The position numbers and the translations under genes were made by a program. A stretch of 64,000 bases of DNA, taken from assembly GCA_016794505.1 (NCBI GenBank), contig JAEUJZ010000093.1, positions 62,001-126,000 of the forward strand. The letters are read 5' to 3'. Source of the DNA: Myxococcales bacterium. GTDB taxonomy: Bacteria; Myxococcota_A; Polyangia; Palsa-1104; JAEUJZ01. Shown here one piece after another: positions 1 through 8,728 of the stretch (position 1 is the first letter of the stretch; each line of letters starts with the position of its first letter). The notes under the pieces were generated by a model. That model ran no database searches. It saw only the letters and a program-made list of their open reading frames with translations, and was not told the origin of the DNA.

Positions 1-1014
1 GGTGGCATAGCCTACGCGGCGCACGCCTCCCGGCCCTTCCTCATCGAAGACGAACTTGGCGGGCGGAAGCGGTCGCATCCAGGTGTGCAGCGGCCAGCGC
101 GGGTTGTACAGGTTGAACACGGGCACGATCTGCACCAAGTCCATGTTCGCCAGGAAGTACTGCTGAATTGTCCCGACATCGCGCCAGTAACCGCGCTCGC
201 GTTCATCCATGCCTGGAATCGCGTTGCGCATGTAGTCATAGGCATAGATGCGCCGCTGCCCAACCATGTCGGGCAGGATGTTGCGCCCGAAGTCATGCTG
301 GCTGCCGAGCTTGCCTTCTGCGTCCCGTAGCAGCTCTTCCACCAAGCTGCGCGTGTTGAAGATGTAGTTGCCCATCGATGCCAGCGCCCAGCCAGGCCGA
401 CCGGGAATCTCGCGCGGCACCTCGGGCTTTTCGCTAAACGAGAGAATGCGCCACGACTCATCCACCTCGATCACGCCAAAGGATCGCGCCTCAGCGACGG
501 GAACTGGCAGGGCGGCCACCGTGCATTCCGCTTCGACCTCCAAGTGAAAGTCGAGCATCTGGCGCACGTCCATCTTGTAGACGTGGTCGCCGCCAAAGAC
601 CAAAACGATGTCGGGATCTTCGTCGGTGATGACATTGAGCGACTGATAGATGGCGTCCGCAGAGCCCTTGAACCACTCGCGCCCGCGACGCTGCTGTGCG
701 GGTACCGCCTCGACGTACTGGTCCAGCATGGCCGCCAAGTGCCAGCCCCGGACTAAGTGGTTGTTGAGCGAGTCGCTCATGTACTGCGTCAGCACTTTGA
801 TCTTGTGAAACCCCGAGTTCACCAAGTTCGACAAGACGAAGTCGATCAGGCGATAGCGTCCGCCGATCGGCACCGCGGGCTTGGCTCGGTCCTGCGTCAA
901 GGGCCACAGACGGCGCCCTTCGCCACCAGCCAGCACCAACGCCAGAACGCGCGGCACCGGTCCCTGGTGAGGACGAAACTTGGGCTGACCTGGGATCGCA
1001 GAAAGCTCACTCAC
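1..1014 (-). CDS. glgC: Glucose-1-phosphate adenylyltransferase, partial (3' end outside window)
   Basis: ADP-glucose pyrophosphorylase, which makes ADP-glucose from glucose-1-phosphate and ATP for glycogen synthesis in the cytoplasm. Translation from a GTG at 1014 gives a VLALVLAGGEGRRLWPLT nucleotidyltransferase loop near the N-terminus, followed by RAKPAVPIGGRYRLIDF. Further on come a GSADAIYQ segment, FGGDHVYKMD, FSEKPEVP and YWRDVGTIQQYF, all hallmarks of the GlgC family. The start is supported by a GGGAGGA ribosome binding site just upstream of the GTG. About 338 codons are present; the usual length is about 410-430, so only the C-terminal beta-helix part is missing at the window edge. 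The gene lies downstream of, and in the same direction as, the kinase at 1169-2497 with a gap of about 150 bases. No lesion is seen. Confidence 0.93.
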   Translation of the reverse strand, partial: MSELSAIPGQPKFRPHQGPVPRVLALVLAGGEGRRLWPLTQDRAKPAVPIGGRYRLIDFVLSNLVNSGFHKIKVLTQYMSDSLNNHLVRGWHLAAMLDQYVEAVPAQQRRGREWFKGSADAIYQSLNVITDEDPDIVLVFGGDHVYKMDVRQMLDFHLEVEAECTVAALPVPVAEARSFGVIEVDESWRILSFSEKPEVPREIPGRPGWALASMGNYIFNTRSLVEELLRDAEGKLGSQHDFGRNILPDMVGQRRIYAYDYMRNAIPGMDERERGYWRDVGTIQQYFLANMDLVQIVPVFNLYNPRWPLHTWMRPLPPAKFVFDEEGPGGVRRVGYAT

Positions 1015-1168
1015 GTGTGTCCTCCCTGCCATCGGGACAAAGCGGCCTCAGCGCCCTTCCCTTTGGCTGCGATACAGCGGCTTGGCACCCAGCGCAGGGA
1101 ACCGACGCGCAGCGACCTGCCACAAGACCCTGGCCCCCACTCAGCAGGCGTACAGCCCAGCATCGCGA

Positions 1169-2497
1169 CTAGCGGCCAAGAAGGAAATAGGCGACGGCGG
1201 CCAGAACCACGACCAGCGATACAACAAAGACAGCCACTGGAATGCGCGGCTTTGGCGCGGCCGCCGGCAGTTGCTTGCCGGCGGTGCCATCCAGCATGGA
1301 CTCCAGCGCAGCTGGGCCGGATGAGGGCGATACCGGCTTGCTCCCGGCGCTGCTCCGCCCGCTTGGGGGCAAGCTGGACTCGGACTCCAGCCCCCAGTTT
1401 CGTGTATCGATAAAGGCTTCGGGATTCAGCGGAGCATCCCCCGTCGGAACAGGAGGAGCCTTGCCCTCGCTGGCCACGTCATCAAGCGATGTGAAGTTCA
1501 GGATCTCATCCTGGATTAAGTCATCGATGAGCGACGGAGCTTTCTTAGGCTGTGGTGCCCGCTGGCGCTCGGACAGGCAGCGGTTGACGAGCTGTTCAAC
1601 ATCGCGCGCCGTGACCTTCAGGTTGTGCGCAAACAGGTACTGCGCCAGCGCGTCCCCCAGATCGTCCGCGCGCTGAAAGCGCTGGCTGGGATCTTTGGCC
1701 AGCGCTTTGCGAATGATCGCTTCCAGCTCGGCACTGACCTCGGGATTTTGTGGCGCCATGGCCGGCACATGCGCCTGCCGCACGGCGAGAACGGTCTTGT
1801 AGTCTGATTCGCCCTCGAACAAGCGCTTGCCGGTCAGAAGCTCGTACAGCAGGATTCCGACGGCAAACACATCGGCCCGGCGGTCGAGATCCTGCGCGTT
1901 GGCGGCCTCGGGCGACAGATAGCTAAACTTGCCCTTCACCACTCCGGGATCGGTGTGCTCAAGCTGAGAGGCCGCTTTCGCCAAGCCAAAGTCGGCCAGC
2001 TTCACCTCGCCCTTCCGCGACAGCAGGATGTTCGGCGGCGAGATATCGCGGTGGACGATGTTCAGGGGACGCCCGGTCTCTGGGTCGTTGAGCTCGTGCG
2101 CAAACGCCAAGGCGCGGCAGATCTCCATCATGATGTACAGCGACTGGCTGACCGAGATCCGCTCGCCAATTGTCCGCAGCGCATCCAGCAGCACCTTCAG
2201 GTTGGCGCCGTCGACGAACTCCATCACCAGGAAGTACGCCTGCTCGCCCGGAGCAACTTCCGAGACACCGATGTCAAAGACCTGCACGATGTTGGCGTGC
2301 TGCAGGCTCATCGCCAGTCGAGCTTCGTCCAAGAACATCTGCACAAAGCGCTTGTTCTTGGCCAGGTTCGGCAGGATGCGTTTGATCGCCACGCTGCGCT
2401 TGATGCCGCCGACCGTCGATTCCGCGACGCCACGGAACACCTCGGCCATTCCGCCTGAGTCTAGGCGAGCAACGATTTTGTAGCGTGGGTGATCCAT
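1169..2497 (-). CDS. Membrane-anchored Ser/Thr protein kinase (Hanks type)
   Basis: A 442-residue eukaryotic-type kinase. The kinase domain occupies about residues 6-300: a GGMAEVF glycine loop, VAIKR with catalytic Lys39, HRDISPPN with catalytic Asp151, DFG at 169-171 and an SPE in place of APE. HRDIS instead of HRDLK is a variation seen in myxobacterial kinases and keeps the Asp and Asn. A Ser/Pro-rich linker follows, and then one hydrophobic segment (about residues 420-440) very near the C-terminus, so the kinase domain should face the cytoplasm on a tail anchor. No extracellular sensor domain is present, so the signal is probably cytoplasmic or supplied by a partner. It sits upstream of glgC; whether it regulates glycogen metabolism is only a guess from position. 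Confidence 0.9.
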   Translation of the reverse strand: MDHPRYKIVARLDSGGMAEVFRGVAESTVGGIKRSVAIKRILPNLAKNKRFVQMFLDEARLAMSLQHANIVQVFDIGVSEVAPGEQAYFLVMEFVDGANLKVLLDALRTIGERISVSQSLYIMMEICRALAFAHELNDPETGRPLNIVHRDISPPNILLSRKGEVKLADFGLAKAASQLEHTDPGVVKGKFSYLSPEAANAQDLDRRADVFAVGILLYELLTGKRLFEGESDYKTVLAVRQAHVPAMAPQNPEVSAELEAIIRKALAKDPSQRFQRADDLGDALAQYLFAHNLKVTARDVEQLVNRCLSERQRAPQPKKAPSLIDDLIQDEILNFTSLDDVASEGKAPPVPTGDAPLNPEAFIDTRNWGLESESSLPPSGRSSAGSKPVSPSSGPAALESMLDGTAGKQLPAAAPKPRIPVAVFVVSLVVVLAAVAYFLLGR

Positions 2498-2621
2498 GAG
2501 AAGAGCAGCTCTAATCTATCACGTCTGTGACTGTGTCTATCGACACGGCCCATGGTGACCGGGCAGCATGTGAAGCAGCGGAAGGCGGGAGCGAATGCGC
2601 TGTAGCGAGTAGCCCAGCGAA

Positions 2622-3047
2622 CTAGTCATCGTCCATCGAATCGGACATGTGGTCGGCATCCACCGCACCCCGCCCGACGATCTGCGAACGCGCCAGCTCT
2701 TCTTTTTCTTTCTCCTCTTTGCAGTCGATGCACAAGGTGGTCATCGGCCGCGCCAAGAGGCGTCGATACGAGATCTTCTCACCGCACTCCTCGCAGACAT
2801 CGATGGTGCCGCTGGCGATTCGTTCGAGCGCGGCGTTCAGCTTCTGGATGAGATATTTTTCGCGGTCGCGTAGGCGCAGCTCCGTCGAAAAGATCTCTTC
2901 TTCCATCGACTCGTCAATCGAATCGCGACCGATGTTGCGATCGCGCTCCATGCTGAACTTGAGCCCATCGCGCGCCAGCTTGAGAAGCCGATCCCGCTCC
3001 TCCGTCAGCTTCTGGGCGAGTACCTCGCGTTCCATTGGTTTCAACAT
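2622..3047 (-). CDS. DksA/TraR-family zinc-finger protein
   Basis: A 141-residue protein with an N-terminal helical hairpin and a C-terminal C4 zinc finger: Cys85-X2-Cys88 (CEECGEKISYRRL) and Cys106-X2-Cys109 (CIDC). The hairpin tip contains DSIDES, close to the DxxDxA acidic tip that DksA inserts into the RNA polymerase secondary channel. This supports an RNA polymerase-binding transcription factor, possibly ppGpp-responsive, although many myxobacterial paralogues of this family are uncharacterised. The frame stays open to 3167, but the ATG at 3047 is preferred: it has GAGG upstream, and a promoter-like pair lies inside the longer version. The C-terminal tail is acidic (ends DSMDDD). Confidence 0.85.
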   Translation of the reverse strand: MLKPMEREVLAQKLTEERDRLLKLARDGLKFSMERDRNIGRDSIDESMEEEIFSTELRLRDREKYLIQKLNAALERIASGTIDVCEECGEKISYRRLLARPMTTLCIDCKEEKEKEELARSQIVGRGAVDADHMSDSMDDD

Positions 3048-3095
3048 ATCTAAAGACCTCGGGTGCAGGCGGAGAACGACAGGCAGGAGTGCCTC

Positions 3096-3124
3096 TGTAT
3101 AAAGAACCCTACTGGCTTGGTCAC
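3096..3124 (-). promoter_or_regulatory. Sigma70-like promoter for the DksA-like gene
   Basis: On the minus strand GTGACC (-35-like) is separated by 17 bases from TATACA (-10-like). The predicted start of transcription lies about 40 bases upstream of the ATG at 3047. Spacing is ideal and the -10 matches five of six consensus bases. This is the main reason for preferring the shorter start. Confidence 0.5.
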
Positions 3125-3360
3125 GCATGTCGCGCCGCGGCACCAGACACAGCCGCGATCTGAACACGCTCTACGCTCGGGTAAGCAAGCCATTGGGTAG
3201 CGTACTCTACGGGCCTTGCGTCCGAGTGTCAATGCGGGAATTCGAGGGCAAAGCAAGAGCTAGCGCGTGCGGGCTCTTGCTTGAACGTGAACGTAGACAG
3301 GAAGAGAAAGAGGGCTGGGTGGAAGACAGGCGGGACGGAGACATGCAGCAGGTCGGCTTC

Positions 3361-3390
3361 TTTAGCCAGCTTTAGCCAGCCTTAGCCAGC
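3361..3390. repeat. Three tandem 10-base repeats over the clpX stop codon
   Basis: TTTAGCCAGC occurs twice and is followed by CTTAGCCAGC. Read on the minus strand, the clpX stop codon lies in the copy nearest the gene and the other two copies repeat it just downstream. This looks like slippage expansion at the gene end. The rest of the 3048-3381 gap holds only the DksA-like promoter; no further gene is seen there. Confidence 0.7.
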
Positions 3391-4635
3391 CTTTTTCTCG
3401 CGCACGAGCTGCGGGCGCTGGCGGTTCACGATCACGTCCTCGGTGATGACGCACTCGCGCACGCCGCTCATCGAGGGGATCTCATACATGATGTCCAGCA
3501 TCACTTCTTCCATGATCGCGCGCAGGCCACGCGCACCCGATTTGCGACGGTGTGCTTCCTTGGCGATGGCGCGCATGGCCTCTTCTGAGAAGCGCAGCTG
3601 GACATCTTCCATTTCGAACAGGCGCTGATACTGCTTGGTCAGCGCGTTCTTCGGGCGCCACAGCACATCGCACAGCGCGTCTTCATCCAGCGAGTCGCAC
3701 GAGACCATGACCGGCAAGCGTCCTAGAAACTCTGGGATCATGCCGTACTTGGTCAGATCCTCGGTGCGCACCATGGCCCGCAGAGCGTCTTTGTCTTCGT
3801 CGCTCTTGGTGGTTACCCGAGCACCGAAACCAATGGCTCGCTCACCCACTCGCCGACGAATGATGTCTTCCAGACCGTTGAAGGCGCCGCAGCAGATGAA
3901 CAGGATGTCCGTTGTGTCGACCTGTATCAGCTCTTGCTGCGGACGATTGCGAGCCCCATCGGGAGTGATCGTGGCGTGCTTGCCTTCCAGTAGCTTCAGC
4001 AGGCCCTGCTGCACGCCCTCGCCGCCAACATCGCGCGTCACCGACGGACCGCCGCCCTTGCGTCCGATCTTGTCGATCTCGTCGATGCAGATGATGCCAC
4101 GCTGCGCTCGCTCGACATCGCCGTTGCTGTTGCGATAGAGCGCCTTGATGACGCTCTCGACGTCTTCTCCGACGTAGCCAGCTTCTGTGAGCGTCGTCGC
4201 ATCGGCAATCGCAAAAGGGACGTCCAGCTTGCGCGCCAGCGTCTGCGCCAAGAGCGTCTTGCCGCATCCGGTCGGGCCAATAATCAGGATGTTGCCCTTT
4301 TGGATCTCGACATCGCCGGTACGACCGCGCGACTGGATGCGCTTGTAGTGGTTGTAAACGGCGACGGCGAGAGCCTTCTTGGCGCGCGACTGGCCGACCA
4401 CATAGCGATCCAGCTCCTCGGCCACGTCCTTCGGCTTGGGGAACTTGGGGCGCTCTTGCGTATCCTCTTTTGAGAGGATCTCGTTACAGAGCGAGACGCA
4501 CTCATCGCAGATGAAGACCCGCGGCCCAGAGATGAGCTTGCGGACTTCGCGTCGTCGTTTGCCACAGAATGAGCAGTGAAAGTCATCCATACGGGTGAGG
4601 TCTGGGACCGCTTTGGCCCCAGAGGATTCTTGCAT
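3382..4635 (-). CDS. clpX: ATP-dependent Clp protease ATP-binding subunit ClpX
   Basis: A 417-residue AAA+ unfoldase that recognises substrates and threads them into ClpP. The N-terminal zinc-binding domain has Cys21-X2-Cys24 and Cys43-X2-Cys46. The Walker A motif GPTGCGKT ends at residue 127, followed by the GYVGED pore loop and the IICIDEIDK Walker B motif. The IGF loop that docks onto ClpP is present (RAIGFGARV), as is a PEFLGRLPV segment. The length is normal for the family. Unusually for ClpX, the gene is not beside tig-clpP: those lie about 58 kb away at the other end of the window. A second clpX elsewhere is possible and would make this one a paralogue. Confidence 0.96.
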   Translation of the reverse strand: MQESSGAKAVPDLTRMDDFHCSFCGKRRREVRKLISGPRVFICDECVSLCNEILSKEDTQERPKFPKPKDVAEELDRYVVGQSRAKKALAVAVYNHYKRIQSRGRTGDVEIQKGNILIIGPTGCGKTLLAQTLARKLDVPFAIADATTLTEAGYVGEDVESVIKALYRNSNGDVERAQRGIICIDEIDKIGRKGGGPSVTRDVGGEGVQQGLLKLLEGKHATITPDGARNRPQQELIQVDTTDILFICCGAFNGLEDIIRRRVGERAIGFGARVTTKSDEDKDALRAMVRTEDLTKYGMIPEFLGRLPVMVSCDSLDEDALCDVLWRPKNALTKQYQRLFEMEDVQLRFSEEAMRAIAKEAHRRKSGARGLRAIMEEVMLDIMYEIPSMSGVRECVITEDVIVNRQRPQLVREKKAG

Positions 4636-4740
4636 AGTACCCGCTGCGACCGAAGTACAGAAGGTTTTTTGCGGCGGCCGAAGAATTTCGCGCCTCGCTG
4701 GCTGCGCGGCTCCTCTGTGTTCTGAGTGAGCGATCTCAGG

Positions 4741-4779
4741 GACCCCTCTGGGTGACCCCTCTGGGTGACCAATCTGGGT
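4741..4779. repeat. Three 13-base tandem repeats
   Basis: GACCCCTCTGGGT occurs twice back to back and a third copy, GACCAATCTGGGT, follows directly. It lies in the 377-base divergent gap between clpX and the DUF6157 gene. It could be a slippage product or a set of binding sites; nothing else in the gap apart from a promoter at 4951-4980 is evident. Confidence 0.75.
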
Positions 4780-4950
4780 GACCGCAGTCGCCCCGATGCG
4801 CGCATCGCTTCGCAGCGCCTACGCCCAGCCCGAGCCAGCCAAGCAAAGGCGCAACAAGCCCCGCGCGCCGCTGGTCGTGCCAGGCCGATTTGCGGGGCAG
4901 ATACGATGCCGTGTGAGCCAGAACTATATGTTGAATGCTTAATGGAATCG

Positions 4951-4980
4951 TTGAGCTTGTTTGGCTTTGTATCGTACGAT
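4951..4980 (+). promoter_or_regulatory. Sigma70-like promoter for the DUF6157 gene
   Basis: TTGAGC and TACGAT are separated by 18 bases in a locally AT-rich stretch. The predicted transcript begins about 25 bases before the ATG at 5013, giving a very short leader without a clear Shine-Dalgarno sequence. Confidence 0.4.
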
Positions 4981-5012
4981 CATTCGCAGTTTGTGATATA
5001 TGCACTGCGAAC

Positions 5013-5450
5013 ATGCACAGCACCAATTATCAAGACACCTTCATCGCTGTAGCCCCCGACTGTCCGGCCACGCAGGGCACCATCCCCAAAGAAGCGGCGA
5101 CCCCCTCGGCCGCGCGGATCGCCTATCGCCTGATTCAGGCCCAGCCTTACGGTCTGACCTCGGACGACGTGTTGTTTGCCGTCTTCGCTGAGCGCCAGCG
5201 GCTGCCACCCACCGATAGGGAGGCCGCTCGCGCAAAGTTTTTTGCCAGACCGCAGGCCTGCCTGCGCGCCTCGGATCTGGGCAAGCGCTATGGATGGGGC
5301 ATTCACAGCGACGCCTCGGGCAAGGTCGCCTTGGTCGGCGTTGAGACAGACGCATATCGCATGCTCTTAGGCGGACGTGTGCCGGGTCATCCTGAGCAAA
5401 AGGTCACCGTGAAATACGCAATGCGCTCCCGGCGCACGAAATCGACATAA
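5013..5450 (+). CDS. DUF6157 family protein
   Basis: A 145-residue protein starting MHSTNYQDTFIAVAPDCP, with TSDDVLFAVFAERQ, RPQACLRASDLGKRYGWGIH and KVALVGVET in the order I recall for DUF6157 proteins. The family is small, cytoplasmic and of unknown function; members begin almost exactly at this Met, so the ATG at 5013 is chosen over the upstream in-frame ATG at 4935. It ends with a basic KYAMRSRRTK tail, also typical. It stands alone with its own promoter, convergent with the VWA lipoprotein gene. I do not propose a function. Confidence 0.8.
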   Translation: MHSTNYQDTFIAVAPDCPATQGTIPKEAATPSAARIAYRLIQAQPYGLTSDDVLFAVFAERQRLPPTDREAARAKFFARPQACLRASDLGKRYGWGIHSDASGKVALVGVETDAYRMLLGGRVPGHPEQKVTVKYAMRSRRTKST

Positions 5451-5555
5451 CATGGGCGACGAAATGGCCCTGCACACAGGGATCCACAGTCACATAAACA
5501 GGCATATACAGGGCGCTCGGGCAGCAAGAGGCAGCGGGCAGTGAGGCGCGGCGGA

Positions 5556-7118
5556 TCAGTCGCGGGGCCAGGGCTGGATGTACTCGACGGCGCGCGGCGG
5601 CTCGGAATCAGCGCCGCGCTGCGCCAGCAGATTGAGGAACATCTGGACATAGCGCAGGTCGTCATAGACCTCGAGGTCGTTGGCGCTCGTGTTCCACTGC
5701 CTGGCCTTCGCTTCCAGCGACGAAAGAACATCGTAGGCGCCGCGCAGATCCCCAACGGCGGCGCGCTCGCTAGCCATGCGCAGGCCGACGTACAAGTTCA
5801 GCACGACGAAGCCCTTTTCGACCTCGCGCGAGCTGAAGCGCCCCGTGCTCGGCGTACCAAAGGGGCCATCAGGGGCCGTGACGGTCAAGCGAGTGGTCTT
5901 GCGCGCCGCGCCGGGTGCGTTGTACTCGATCTCGACATTGCCGACGGTGGCGGGCCGCTCGTTGACGGCATCTTTGCGCGGCAGCACTTCCACCAAGATG
6001 GCCCCGCCGCCCCCGCGACGGTCAAATATGTTTTTGGGGTCCTTGCGCCAGGCCGCAAACAGCGCCGGGATGCGAATCGTTCCGCCCTCTGCCGACAGCT
6101 GGAAGCTCTGCGCGTTGATACCGAACACCTCGCGCAAGCGGTACGAGCGCCCCGGTGACAGGCGAATCACCACCTTTTCCGCGACGGGAATCAGGCTATA
6201 GCTGACCTCGCGATCGAACAGACCCGGCAGCTCGCTGGTCCGCCGCACATTGTACAGAGTGCCCGCTCCGGCATCGGCGAGGCTCTGCAGAAAGCCTAGG
6301 TTGCCCACTTCGCCCAGCGCCAACACGGTGACGCCGCCGCTCGCCTCGGCAAAGCCTTGCAGAAGTCGCGTCGTACGCGCCGACGGGATCTGGCCTTTGG
6401 CCTGGGCGCCGCTGACCAAGACCACCCGACGATGCCGACCGGCGACCGGTGCGCCCAGCGCGTCGACGGCATAGCGCAGGCCATCATAGATCTCGACACC
6501 ATCTGGCCCGCGCCCTGGCCCTAGCAAGCGCAGCGACGAGCGCACCGTTTCGCGCAGGGTGCCCGGCACTCGCTCGGACAGGACGCGCAGCGACTGATCG
6601 ACGCTGAGCAGCGTCACGGTGTCGGCGTTATCGATGCCATCGAGCAGCTTGCCTAAGCCAGCCGTCAAGTCGGAGATGCCTACGCTGCCGGATAGATCGG
6701 CCGAGCTCAGGTCCACCACCACCGCGACATCGACGGGCGGCCGCGGCTGCGTCTGCGGATCCAGCGGCGTGCCCAAAGCCAGATGCACAAGCGTGCAGGT
6801 CGAGCCGCTGATCATGTTGTTCATGGCGCCGAACTGGCCCGCCGCACACACCGGATCGCTGCACGAAGTCGGCGGTGTGCCGATCTTGTGCTCGGCAAAG
6901 AAGCCCACTTGGTCCAGCGTCTCGGGCCCAGGGATCTTGCCGGCTTCGAGCAGCGCCTTGAAGCGCCCGAAGTCCTGCGCACCACCCGGCGATAGGCCCG
7001 TTCCACCCGGCGCGAAGCCTGAATAGTCCGACGCGGCATCGCTGGATCCGCAGCCCGTCGCAAGCGACGAACCAATCACCGACCCGCACAGCAAGGCAAA
7101 CAGAAGAGAGCGTTTCAT
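5556..7118 (-). CDS. VWA-domain lipoprotein
   Basis: A 520-residue exported lipoprotein. The N-terminus has a Lys-Arg start, a hydrophobic stretch and a lipobox (LATGC), so Cys23 is the likely lipidation site. A von Willebrand factor A domain covers roughly residues 125-320, starting with VDVAVVVDLS. The metal-binding DxSxS site is not canonical: the strand reads DLSSADLSGS, with an insertion or shift relative to the usual DVSGS. The C-terminal half is beta-rich and resembles the layout of YfbK-type VWA lipoproteins. It probably works at the cell envelope in protein-protein contacts. It lies 39 bases downstream of the membrane protein gene in the same direction, suggesting one transcript. Confidence 0.8.
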   Translation of the reverse strand: MKRSLLFALLCGSVIGSSLATGCGSSDAASDYSGFAPGGTGLSPGGAQDFGRFKALLEAGKIPGPETLDQVGFFAEHKIGTPPTSCSDPVCAAGQFGAMNNMISGSTCTLVHLALGTPLDPQTQPRPPVDVAVVVDLSSADLSGSVGISDLTAGLGKLLDGIDNADTVTLLSVDQSLRVLSERVPGTLRETVRSSLRLLGPGRGPDGVEIYDGLRYAVDALGAPVAGRHRRVVLVSGAQAKGQIPSARTTRLLQGFAEASGGVTVLALGEVGNLGFLQSLADAGAGTLYNVRRTSELPGLFDREVSYSLIPVAEKVVIRLSPGRSYRLREVFGINAQSFQLSAEGGTIRIPALFAAWRKDPKNIFDRRGGGGAILVEVLPRKDAVNERPATVGNVEIEYNAPGAARKTTRLTVTAPDGPFGTPSTGRFSSREVEKGFVVLNLYVGLRMASERAAVGDLRGAYDVLSSLEAKARQWNTSANDLEVYDDLRYVQMFLNLLAQRGADSEPPRAVEYIQPWPRD

Positions 7119-7157
7119 CGTCGACTCCTTACGCTGATTCCGTGTGTTCTGGCACGA

Positions 7158-8624
7158 CTAGCGGGTGCTCCATGTGATGTAGCTTGCGCGCAAGCTCAGG
7201 CTGCCCGAGACATCGCAGGCGCGGTCATTCAGCAGCACACGCTCGGCGCGGCGGACATAGACAGCGACCGTCTGCGCGCCCATGCCGATCGTCTCTTGCT
7301 CACCGCGTGCCAACGGCTGGCTCAGGCCCAAAACGGTCGGCACCTGCACGCGCACCGCCTCTCCCGCTCCGCAGGTCCGCTGGACCACCGGGCATTCTGG
7401 AGCCATGCGCTGGCTGGTCAGCGCCAGGGCCTTGCGCACCAGCGTCAGCGTGACGGTCTTGCCGCCGCTTTGACCGCTGATCACCAGCCCATCCGAGCCA
7501 TCGGCGGGCAGATCAAAGCGCAGGCTGTCACCCGCCACAAACGGCAGGGCCACGGGCTCGCTGCAGACGGTAAAGCGGTGCTCACTGGTTCCCTGCGCCA
7601 ACAGCAAGACATCGCAGCCATCTGCCCCCGACACGACGCTGCGCAGCGTATGCGAACCCGAGGTCGGCAGCGCCGCAGACCACGCCGGCTCCGTACTCGT
7701 GTCGACCGCCGCACACTGCGCTGTCGGGGCCTGCGGTTCCGTCGCTGGCGTCACAAGCGACAGACCTTCTGGTCCCTCTAGCTTGCCTTGGGTGATGACG
7801 ATACGACCGCTGGCGCTCGTCGGACTGTTGCCGAAGACAAACGTGCCGCTGCGCCACACCGCGATGTATTCGGGACTGCCCTCTGCCGCAATCCACACGA
7901 CATTGCAGCCTTCGGGATGATTGAAGTTGTATTCCGAAAGCGGCAGCGAGTCGCCAGCTCCCAAGGTCACGTGCCGCACGACGGAAAACTGCGTCGCTGC
8001 AAACAGCTCGCTTGGTCGCGAAAGCGCCGTCTTGCAGTCGTACTGGATGCCTTCCTTCGGCGCGCTCACCCGAACTTGCAGGGACTGGCCGCGCTGATTT
8101 TCCACAAACACTTCTGCGCTGCGATCCCAGATCCGAACGGGCTCACCTGGCGGACGCCTCGGCGATGTGGCCACCGTGGCCACCGTTCCCAGCAGGAGCA
8201 GCACCTTGCGGCGTCGATCTGTCGCGACCTGCTTCGACTCGCGGCGCAGGGCCAGCGGCGCAAGGATGACATACGAAAGGACGATCGAGACCAGCGCGAC
8301 CAGATCGGTCGGATCCGGCCACAGGCGATGGCCGGAAACGGCCAGCACCCAGTCACAGAAAGCCGGTGAAAGCTCCGTCAGAAACAGCAGCCCAGCCGCC
8401 GCCAAATGGCACGCAATCAGGCCGCGTCGGCTCTGCACGCGCAGCGCCGTGGCCAAAAGGGACGGAAACAGGAAATAGCCAGCGAGATCCGACAGCTTGC
8501 CGGTCATCCAGCTGGGCAAGACCCCCGCGCCCTTGAGCACGTGGTCATTGGCGAGGAGCACTGCCAGAGACAGGCCCCACAAGGGATGGGAAAGAGACTT
8601 GATGGGTGTTGCTTTGGTGTTCAT
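7158..8624 (-). CDS. Membrane protein with N-terminal transmembrane region and exported C-terminal part
   Basis: A 488-residue protein not assigned to a characterised family. The first 180 or so residues carry about four hydrophobic segments (for example WGLSLAVLLA, YFLFPSLLATAL, ACHLAAAGLLFL, LVALVSIVLSYVILAPLAL), and a motif LPSWMTGKLSDLAG seen in uncharacterised myxobacterial membrane proteins. A further segment near residues 187-200 leads into a large beta-rich region of about 290 residues with several Cys residues, which suggests a periplasmic domain. The frame is open to 8891, but that extension would overlap the divergent PP2C gene; the ATG at 8624 fits the conserved start. Its neighbour downstream is the VWA lipoprotein, likely a functional partner. 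Confidence 0.7.
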   Translation of the reverse strand: MNTKATPIKSLSHPLWGLSLAVLLANDHVLKGAGVLPSWMTGKLSDLAGYFLFPSLLATALRVQSRRGLIACHLAAAGLLFLTELSPAFCDWVLAVSGHRLWPDPTDLVALVSIVLSYVILAPLALRRESKQVATDRRRKVLLLLGTVATVATSPRRPPGEPVRIWDRSAEVFVENQRGQSLQVRVSAPKEGIQYDCKTALSRPSELFAATQFSVVRHVTLGAGDSLPLSEYNFNHPEGCNVVWIAAEGSPEYIAVWRSGTFVFGNSPTSASGRIVITQGKLEGPEGLSLVTPATEPQAPTAQCAAVDTSTEPAWSAALPTSGSHTLRSVVSGADGCDVLLLAQGTSEHRFTVCSEPVALPFVAGDSLRFDLPADGSDGLVISGQSGGKTVTLTLVRKALALTSQRMAPECPVVQRTCGAGEAVRVQVPTVLGLSQPLARGEQETIGMGAQTVAVYVRRAERVLLNDRACDVSGSLSLRASYITWSTR

Positions 8625-8728
8625 GCCGGACTGAATCAGCAACCCCTGTACCAAGGTCCGCAGACGCGGTTCCAGCGAGGCAGAGCAGCCTGTTCCAGCG
8701 AGCGCGAAGATCGCGATACAGTGATGCG

